This document shows positions 1 to 10,282 of a stretch of 13,801 nt of DNA, piece after piece (within the stretch, counting starts at the first letter, position 1; every line of letters starts with the position of its first letter). The DNA is taken from NCBI GenBank assembly GCA_018650745.1, contig JABIFK010000776.1:1-13801 (forward strand). Reading direction: 5' to 3'. The translations under genes and the position numbers were made by a program. The notes under the pieces are model-generated. The model worked only from the letters and a program-made list of their open reading frames with translations, did no database searches and was not told the origin of the DNA. The stretch comes from Candidatus Latescibacterota bacterium (lineage in GTDB: Bacteria > Latescibacterota > UBA2968).

Positions 1-65
1 AGGAAATGACGACGCAGAATGGACACCTTTTCTTTTGAACTATACCGCTTACGCTTCTTAGACAT
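1..65 (-). CDS. Transposase N-terminus (probable IS3-type OrfA), partial
   Basis: Only 21 complete codons are visible, beginning MSKKRKRYSS and continuing KEKVSILRRHF. This lysine/arginine-rich start followed by a helix resembles the N-terminal helix-turn-helix region of small IS transposase subunits (IS3/IS911 OrfA-like). The start is well supported: ATG at 65-63, with a purine-rich GAAGGAGGAG immediately upstream. That ribosome-binding site lies in the loop of a hairpin, a typical device for damping transposase translation from read-through transcripts. The family assignment rests on a very short stretch and is an inference; the rest of the gene lies beyond the left edge. Confidence 0.6.
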   Translation of the reverse strand, partial: MSKKRKRYSSKEKVSILRRHF

Positions 66-88
66 GGACTCCTCCTTCGTTGAGTCCA
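65..88 (-). promoter_or_regulatory. Hairpin enclosing transposase ribosome-binding site
   Basis: On the minus strand GGACTC (87-82) and GAGTCC (71-66) form a perfect 6-bp stem. It extends by one T-A pair that includes the A of the start codon. The 10-base loop AACGAAGGAG contains the Shine-Dalgarno core. A transcript entering from the interrupted kinase would include both arms and could hide the initiation region. Sequestration is an inference from IS biology; the inverted repeat is directly visible. Confidence 0.55.
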
Positions 89-90
89 AT

Positions 91-3683
<3,593 letters not shown>

Positions 3684-3687
<4 letters not shown>

Positions 3688-6600
3688 GCGCTGTTCCCTG
3701 GTTGTATGTCGCTTGTCACTGGCGATTCCCCAGACTCGATGGGTTCTACTTCTTTCATTAATTTATCATACTGCGCCAATGTTGTGGCCATGTTATCAAG
3801 GTCAAACATTGAAGCCTGTTCGGCCAGTTTTTCTGCCCACCGTATCACGGGTGCATAATCATATTGATCACCCAGTTTTTTTATTTGGTCTGCAAAACTC
3901 TCTATGTCATTGATGCTAAGCGTTTCACTGAGTTCTTTCCAAACAGATTGTTGTGCGTTAAGTGCAGCAACCAATTCACCGGCAGATTTGGAAGTAATTG
4001 TCGATTCAACCGTCTCTTCTTCCACCACAATCTCTTCCGGAAATACATCCTGAAGTGTAGCAATGAGTCTTGTCAATTCTTCATTGACCGATGCCAAAGG
4101 AGTATCAATATCCATTTCATCGTGAATCGCTGATTCAAGGTCTTGCGCAAGTGTTTGCAATTGGGTTGCACCAAGCGTGCCTGCCACACCTTTGAGCGAA
4201 TGTGCTGTCCGTTCGGCAGCAGCGCGGTCTTCTTCTATTTGTTCGCACACCGTTTCCACAGTTTTAGATTCTGTGCCCGTAATGAACTGCTTGAGCAGCC
4301 GTTCATAAAATTCACGATTGCCTGCAACGTTTCGCAAACCTGCTTTTGTATCAAGTCCACCTATTGAGCTTAAGTCTGTAATTGATTCTGGTTGTGAATC
4401 TTGTACTGAACCATTCGCGTTTTCAGGCATTTCTACGGGTGCATAATCATCTGCAGGAATCCATTCGAGCAATGTCTTAAACAGTGCCTCTGGATCAATA
4501 GGTTTGGCAATGTGATCATTCATACCAGCCTGGATACAACGCTCGCGATCACTGGCCATGGCATTGGCTGTCATCGCGACAATAGGGAGGTCACCAAAAC
4601 GCTCGTCTGCTCGAAGCTCAAGGGTCGCCGTGACACCGTCCATCACGGGCATCTGCATATCCATCAAAACAAGATCATAGTTATTGGCGCCGGCCATCTC
4701 CACACCGATTTGGCCATCCTCCGCCAGATCAACCCGAAAACCCGCGTCTCTAAGAAGCTCCATCGCCACCTGTTGATTGAGTTCGTTATCTTCTACCACC
4801 AAAAGATGAGCACCCTGAATGGTGGACAGATCCAACCCTTCAGTGGGAGACAACCCATCACGACCAGATGTAGAGCGTTCTGTATCACCTCGCAAAGCGT
4901 GAAGTGCCGCATCGTGCAACTGTGACGGATTCACAGGTTTAACAAGCGTAATGTCAATTCCCACATTGTGAGCTTCTTCAATGACCTCGGTACGCCCATA
5001 GGCAGTGACCATCACAGGTTTAGGTTGTACTGAAAGATTAAGACCCGCAAGACGACGAACCGTTTCCACGCCATCAATACCCTGTGGCATACGCCAATCG
5101 ACGAAGATAAGGTCATAAGGATCATCGCCATCAGCAGTGCCAACAAGGTCGATTGCTTCTTCACCCGAAGGAGCTTCATCGACACGAAACGTCATGGCAG
5201 TCAACATTTCCGAAATGATCTGACGTGCCTGAGGATTATCATCTACCACAAGAACGCGACGGTTTCTAAGGTCAGGCTCAGGAACGAAAACTTTCTGCTT
5301 TGCTTCGCCAATGCCCAAACGAGCCGTAAACCAAAAGGTACTGCCCTTGCCGCGCTCACTTGCCACACCAACGTCACCGCTCATCAACTCGGCAAGACGC
5401 TTAGAAATAGCCAAACCAAGCCCCGTTCCACCAAACTTACGGGTGGTTGAAGCATCTGCCTGTTGAAAAGATTGGAAGAGTTGTCCCTGCTGTTCTTGTG
5501 TCAGACCAATTCCCGTATCCTGAACTTCGAATCGAACAAGCAGATCCCCTTCCACCTCTTCCTCTTTGTGGACACGTACGACAATCTGACCTTCTTCTGT
5601 AAACTTGACAGCATTATTTGAGTAGTTGATGATAATTTGGCTCAAACGAAGCGGGTCTCCAATCAAATCATGGGGAATATCAGAACCCACATCAAAAAGG
5701 AGTTCGAGATTCTTCTCTGAAGCTTTGGCACCAATGAGCGCAGCAACGTTTTCCATAACTTCATCAAGGTTGAAGTCGATGTTTTCAATGTCGAGCTTTC
5801 CGGCCTCAATCTTCGAGAAGTCCAGAACGTCGTTGATAATACCGAGCAAGTGCTGACCCGAACCCTGTATCTTGTTAACATAGTCTCGTTGCTTCGTATC
5901 AAGATCTGTGCGTAAAGCGAGATGGGCCATGCCAATAATCGCGTTCATGGGTGTGCGGATCTCGTGAGACATATTTGCCAGAAAAGCGCTTTTGGCTTCG
6001 TTGGCGGCATCGGCGCTTTGTTTGGCCTCCAGCAGTTCTACGGCTGTTCTTTTTTGTTCGGTGAAATCGACCCACATAGTAGCCGCCAAAGGACCAACTT
6101 GAACAGTGTGCACTTGCAAATCATAAACAGCTCCGGTTTTGGCAGTAATTTGGAGATCCATGGGTTCTATTGGACGACCCGTTTCTGCAGACTCCTGAAC
6201 ACCCCTGGCCCAATCTTCATGAATTTGCTCGCGATAAACCTGATCAGGAAAGAAGAGTTCCCAAGAGAGTTCCACCGTTGGAATGTCCTCTATGGTATAC
6301 CCAAGCAGAGCGGTAAAAGCTTGATTCATGACAATGACATCACCACTTGGATCAAACAGGGCTGTGGGCAATGGCAAACCATGTACCAAGTTCTGGAGTT
6401 CCTTTTGTTTTGATTCAGCCTCTTCGCGTGCCGTAACCAGTGCCTTCTCGGCTCTCTTTCGCTCGCTGATGTCCTCCTTCACCGCAACGTAATGCGTGAC
6501 CTCGCCTTGCACGTTCTTGATCGGCGAGATCGACGCCGACTCCCAGTACAGCTCACCGTTTTTCTTTTTATTGCACAATTCTCCTCGCCAAGTTCCCCCA

Positions 6601-7478
6601 GTACTGATCGTCTGCCACAAATCAGCATAGACGTCTTCTGACTGTTCCCCAGACTTAAGCACCCTGGGGTTCTGTCCGACCGCCTCTTCGGCGGTGTATC
6701 CCGAGACTTCCGTGAACGCCGGATTGACGTAATCGATCGTGCCCTGTTGATCGGTGATCACTACGGTGGCCGGGCTATGTTCAACAGCAAGAGAGAGCTT
6801 ACGCAACCCTTCCTCTGCGCGCAAGATCTCAGCGTCGCGACGACGAAAGAGCACAAATGCGCAAACAAAGAAAAGCAACGCGAATAGAGAAGCCACGCCT
6901 TGATAGACGCGCATTCGGTGCGTCTCTTGCTGGGCCTGTCTCTCCAGTTCTGTTGTTAGCTCGTTCATCAGATCAAGAAGTCTGAGATTGTATACCTTGG
7001 CATGTTCGACAGCAGCATGTATGATGGTAGGGTCGATATCCTGCCCTGCATCAATGACTTGGGAAATCTGTGCCCGATGCTCCTTCCAAATTGCCACAGC
7101 ACCCTTTAACACATCACGCGCCTGCCCCTGTGGCAACGGAGGCAGAAACATCTCCTCTCCAGATCCACTGTGTGTTTTGTTGCCCACGTCAAAACCACGC
7201 AACGTATTGTCGAAGAGATCAAATGTCAGTTTCAATTCTTCCAAATACGCTTGATAGTTGACATTGGTTTCTATAGTTGCCTCAATCTGCAACAGCGCCT
7301 TAACCATACGCTGCGAAAGCATACGTTGCCTTCCCGCAAGATTGATAGCAACTGCCTGTTGCTCAATTTTCCAAGAGAGCAGATAGCTGAGTGACAACGC
7401 CCCAATGATGAAGACGAGGAACAGCCCGATTGCCATTACGGCAACTCGCGTTGTCTTTTTTGTTGCTTCCTCATTCAT
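3684..7478 (-). CDS. PilJ-PAS-PAS hybrid histidine kinase with two receivers and Hpt
   Basis: An inner-membrane hybrid kinase of 1264 aa with a complete phosphorelay. Transmembrane helices at about 13-35 and 192-212 flank a periplasmic PilJ/NarX-type sensor carrying the RQRMLSQRM motif (50-58). Then come PAS1 (228-343), PAS2 (355-478), HisKA with His505, and HATPase_c (N box Asn622, G1 DTGIG 654-658, G2 GGTGLGL 683-689). Receiver 1 has Asp746/Asp747, phospho-Asp794, Thr825 and Lys847. Receiver 2 has Glu896/Asp897, Asp940, Thr970 and Lys992. The Hpt domain has His1093 in HSLKG, and a helical module (1165-1242) ends the protein. All key residues are present. The start ATG lies 32 bp after the preceding kinase's stop, with a weak GGGG about 10 bases upstream; the stop overlaps the GTG start of the propeller kinase. 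PAS1 DNA is more GC-rich than PAS2, suggesting domain shuffling. The ligand is unknown. Confidence 0.93.
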
Positions 7479-7510
7479 AGATCAACAGCCCCAAAAGTAA
7501 TGAACCCTTA

Positions 7511-9367
7511 TCACAAAGTCCGAATATCTTCCATAAGATCTGGATACGATTTAAGGGTTTTTGCCATATCATCCATCTCAAACATAGATGCCTGTTGCAC
7601 CAACTGACCGGCCCACGTTACAAGCAAAGACAACCCATAGCTTTCGCCCAAAGCCATAAGCCAAGTGGCAAATTCTTCAACTTCGTTAATCGTAAGCGTC
7701 TCTGCCAAACCCGCTGCATACGACGCCTTTTCTGAAACCGCTCCCAAAAGTTCCGGTAATTTTTCTCGCACCGCATCTGTCAATTCCTCGGCAGCACGCT
7801 CAGAAGTCTCCTCCGAAGCACCAGAATTTATACCCGAAACCTGCGCCAATGTCTGATCGCCAATGGGTGTGCTGTCTGTGACCAACACGTCGTTCAAAAC
7901 CACCAAAAAACTACTGCCAACATCTACCTTGCTGGTAACAGTGATCTGCCCCGCCATCACATCGAGAATGCGCTTTGTCAAAGTCAAACCAAGTCCTGTC
8001 CCACCATATTCGTTGATGCTTTGCCCCTGCCGTTGCGTAAAGGGCGCAAAAACTTTATCAATCTCATCCTCCGGAATACCAATGCCAGTGTCGGCTATTT
8101 TGATGCTCAAAGTCATTTTCTTCTGAACAGACGCCGCCTTCACCTCAACAGAAACTTCCCCTTGTTTTGTGAATTTAAGGGCATTATCGAGCAAATTTTT
8201 GAGAATCTGTACAAACCGCCGTTCATCCAATTCAACAGATCGTGGAAGCTCAGGATCCAGTTGCAGGTCAAAAGCCAGTTGCTTCTTATCTGCCAGAGAT
8301 CCAAACAAATTTTCGATATCTGCAAACACACGCAACAAATCCACATCTGCATAGTGAAGATCAAGATCACCAGCCTCCAACTTGGAGAGATCTATGATAT
8401 TGCCTATTAAATCCAAAAGATCATCACCACTGGATCTGATAGATTCCAGATAAGTTTTCTGTTGTGGATCGCTAATCATGCCTTCCAAAATCTCTGCAAA
8501 TCCCGTAATAGCATTCATAGGCGTTCGAATTTCATGAGAGACATTGGCCAAGAACACACTCTTAGACCTGTTGGCCGCCTCGGCCTCTCGAGCCATTAAC
8601 AAAGCCTCATTTCGCGCCACTTCCAATTCTTCCGTTCTTTGCTGAACCCGTTCTTCTAAAGTATCTCTTGCCTCTCGCAACTCCCCATCACGCAACTGAA
8701 TCTGTGAGAGCATTTCATTAAACCCAGCCGAAAGCACACCGAGTTCATCCGTCCCTTCACTGGGCACCCGATGATCATATTGACCGCTCTCAGACACCTT
8801 TTTCGCCGCAGCAGAAAGCACCTCAATTCGCCCCGACAATGTTCTTTGCAGCACCACCGAAAGCACAAATGACAAACCCAAACCCACAACGAGAACCAAC
8901 GAAGCATCAATAGCAAACTCTGTCGTCTTCTCAGCGAACGCTTCTAAATTGGAGCGAATAAAAACGGTGCTGATAAATTCACCCTCTCTACGTATTGGCA
9001 AGTAAAGCTCTAGTGCATCTTCGCTAAACCGGTGACCTTCACCAATCGTATCGGGAAAAGCATCATCCAACGTTTGTTCTCGAGCGTATGTTGCAAAAAT
9101 CGAACCCGATGGATCATAAATGCAAGCGTGGGTAATACCTTCAGACACCGAAAGAGATGCAAGAATCTCAGCTGCCGACTCCGGGTCTGCAAATTCCAAT
9201 GAAGAGATCGTATTATCGCCAATCATCTCGGCATAGGAGCCCAACCGACTCACCAGCGAAGCACGATATGTGACCAGGTCACTCCATACAAATACCGTAC
9301 TCGCCAAGACCAAAACAATGGCAGCAGTCATTAACTGTATGGTGATCAATTTTCGTCGAATCGTCAT
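7511..9367 (-). CDS. CHASE8-HAMP sensor histidine kinase with C-terminal helical module
   Basis: An inner-membrane kinase of 618 aa. A transmembrane helix at 11-29 leads into a periplasmic sensor (33-150) whose pattern GDNTISSLEFADPESAAEIL, followed by ACIYDPSGSIFATY, matches CHASE8. The second transmembrane helix is at about 152-175, followed by HAMP (172-228, P-S-E-G-TDELG), a coiled coil (225-265), HisKA with His278 in SHEIRTP, and HATPase_c (Asn395, DTGIG 426-430, GGTGLGL 455-461). There is no receiver or Hpt. Instead the protein ends with the about 75-residue helical module (535-612) that follows Hpt in its neighbours. CHASE8-HAMP is also the sensor of YfiN/TpbB diguanylate cyclases, whose periplasmic regulator is YfiR, and a YfiR-like gene lies just upstream. 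The start ATG overlaps a 32-codon ORF stop as ATGA and has only a weak ribosome-binding site of its own, so it is probably translationally coupled. Confidence 0.92.
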   Translation of the reverse strand: MTIRRKLITIQLMTAAIVLVLASTVFVWSDLVTYRASLVSRLGSYAEMIGDNTISSLEFADPESAAEILASLSVSEGITHACIYDPSGSIFATYAREQTLDDAFPDTIGEGHRFSEDALELYLPIRREGEFISTVFIRSNLEAFAEKTTEFAIDASLVLVVGLGLSFVLSVVLQRTLSGRIEVLSAAAKKVSESGQYDHRVPSEGTDELGVLSAGFNEMLSQIQLRDGELREARDTLEERVQQRTEELEVARNEALLMAREAEAANRSKSVFLANVSHEIRTPMNAITGFAEILEGMISDPQQKTYLESIRSSGDDLLDLIGNIIDLSKLEAGDLDLHYADVDLLRVFADIENLFGSLADKKQLAFDLQLDPELPRSVELDERRFVQILKNLLDNALKFTKQGEVSVEVKAASVQKKMTLSIKIADTGIGIPEDEIDKVFAPFTQRQGQSINEYGGTGLGLTLTKRILDVMAGQITVTSKVDVGSSFLVVLNDVLVTDSTPIGDQTLAQVSGINSGASEETSERAAEELTDAVREKLPELLGAVSEKASYAAGLAETLTINEVEEFATWLMALGESYGLSLLVTWAGQLVQQASMFEMDDMAKTLKSYPDLMEDIRTL

Positions 9368-9462
9368 GATAAGTCGCCTATCAACGCTGTTAAATCCTGC
9401 ACATAATCAAGGTTAAATAAATAAACACGTTTGCGATTTCCCTGAACCTGCTTCTGTTTCAT
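9364..9462 (-). CDS. Small 32-aa ORF translationally coupled to the CHASE8 kinase
   Basis: This short reading frame begins MKQKQVQGNRKRVYLF and ends LIGDLS. It has the best Shine-Dalgarno in the operon: GGAG five bases before the ATG (minus strand 9471-9468, start 9462). Its TGA (9366-9364) overlaps the kinase ATG (9367-9365) as ATGA. The N-terminal half is strongly basic and the C-terminal half hydrophobic and acidic; there is no signal peptide or transmembrane helix. I do not recognise it. It could be a leader peptide that sets kinase translation, a genuine small protein, or the tail of a lost gene. The ribosome-binding site plus exact overlap argue that it is translated; no conservation data are available. 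Confidence 0.55.
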   Translation of the reverse strand: MKQKQVQGNRKRVYLFNLDYVQDLTALIGDLS

Positions 9463-9510
9463 TGCTTCTCCAAATTTCTGTATTGTCGATATTGTTTAAA
9501 TAGATCCGTA

Positions 9511-9553
9511 ACCAATAAGTTTGGTAAGGTTTTGATCTTTAGTCCGAAGGACT
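9511..9553. other. Two short inverted repeats in the leader of the small ORF and kinase
   Basis: AGTCC-GAA-GGACT (9541-9553) and ACCAA-TAAGT-TTGGT (9511-9525) are perfect 5-bp inverted repeats. They lie in the gap between the YfiR-like gene and the 32-codon ORF, just downstream of the larger 9562-9589 hairpin in the transcription direction. They could be RNA hairpins of a structured leader or an operator site. No convincing -35/-10 pair was found; TATTTA near 9499-9504 (minus strand) is the best -10-like hexamer but has poor spacing to a -35. Short arms like these can arise by chance. Confidence 0.25.
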
Positions 9554-9561
9554 TTGCAATA

Positions 9562-9589
9562 ATCGCACTGGAATTTATTCCGGTGCGAT
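9562..9589 (-). terminator. 12-bp stem-loop after the YfiR-like gene; terminator or attenuator unclear
   Basis: ATCGCACTGGAA (9562-9573) pairs with TTCCGGTGCGAT (9578-9589) around a TTTA loop with one imperfect pair. It lies 40 bp past the YfiR-like stop and about 100 bp before the small ORF. The minus-strand continuation is TTATTGCAAAG, not a clean U tract, so full rho-independent termination in the gene direction is doubtful. A third copy of the arm, GTGCGAT at 9594-9600, followed by CAATTTTTTT on the plus strand, offers an alternative pairing. Partial termination, RNA processing or attenuation between receptor/YfiR and the kinases are all possible. Confidence 0.4.
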
Positions 9590-9628
9590 GGGTGTGCGAT
9601 CAATTTTTTTATCTCCAGTATACAGGAT

Positions 9629-10282
9629 CTACTTGTTTTCTTTTTTATCCACCAAAATAGCCAACTTCAGCATCTGCGCACCAATTACAAGCTTTGCACG
9701 CTTAAGCGCTTTTTGACTCACTTCAAACCGCAACCGGTCTTTCAAAAGCACAAAGTTGATGGCAACACCCTTTTCCACCAATCCTTTTGTATCACCAATC
9801 AGCAAAACATGCGAAGCCTCCAACTCCTCCCGAAAAGTATCCAAATCATCCACACGATTGGCCGAAACAAATATAATTTCACACGGATGAAACGGTTGCC
9901 CATCGGAAAATATCTGAACCTCTAAACGTTTGCCTTTAACCTTCCGTTTCTTGGCAATCTCCCGAAGCGGCTTCGCCAAAGGATCGTCACCCAAAATGCC
10001 CACATGAATGACATCACCATCAACATCCTCTGGCCACTGGACGTATTTGATAAAATTGTAAATGAACGCAGCTTTGAGCTGGTTCACCTTTTCCTTGTTT
10101 GCCCCAAATGCATCCGATGTCACACCCACACAGAGGAGTCCACAGAGAACCAAAAGAAGGGGTCGACGCAAGACCAGCATAGGTCTTGCAGTCTTGAATG
10201 ATTTAAATTGAGTCATGATTTGACTTCGAACATCGCTGAAAAAGAAGATCATGTGGCGTAATATATCGATATGTATCATCAT
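9629..10282 (-). CDS. YfiR/DUF4154-family periplasmic signalling protein
   Basis: A secreted protein of the YfiR (DUF4154) family, up to 217 aa. The family hallmarks are clear: KAAFIYNFIKYVQWPE (70-85), the central PCEIIFVS (133-140), and the closing GVAINFVLLKDRLRFE (172-187) followed by KLVIGAQMLKLA. The signal peptide is MLVLRRPLLLVLCGLLCVGV, with cleavage near AFG-ANKE (residue 60-61). The longest frame starts at 10282, one base overlapping the receptor stop (TAATG), but that puts 34 residues before the signal. Starts at Met23 (10216) or Met35 (10180) make better secretory proteins, though neither has a good Shine-Dalgarno. In Pseudomonas aeruginosa YfiR represses the CHASE8-HAMP cyclase YfiN in the periplasm. 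Here the likely partner is the CHASE8-HAMP kinase encoded next. The mature part has a single Cys, so the disulfides of P. aeruginosa YfiR are absent. Confidence 0.88.
   Translation of the reverse strand: MMIHIDILRHMIFFFSDVRSQIMTQFKSFKTARPMLVLRRPLLLVLCGLLCVGVTSDAFGANKEKVNQLKAAFIYNFIKYVQWPEDVDGDVIHVGILGDDPLAKPLREIAKKRKVKGKRLEVQIFSDGQPFHPCEIIFVSANRVDDLDTFREELEASHVLLIGDTKGLVEKGVAINFVLLKDRLRFEVSQKALKRAKLVIGAQMLKLAILVDKKENK

Noticed and set aside
5922..6413. Plus-strand ORF of 163 codons
   Set aside because: Entirely antisense to the PAS2/HisKA part of the PilJ hybrid kinase, with no motif and no ribosome-binding site of note.
7479..7510. Promoter between the CHASE8 and PilJ kinases
   Set aside because: The gap is only 32 bp and shows no -35/-10 pair; read-through from upstream is the simpler explanation.
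9562..9589. Confident rho-independent terminator for the receptor/YfiR genes
   Set aside because: The stem is good but the following minus-strand sequence TTATTGCAAAG is not a U tract, so it is kept only as a tentative terminator or attenuator.
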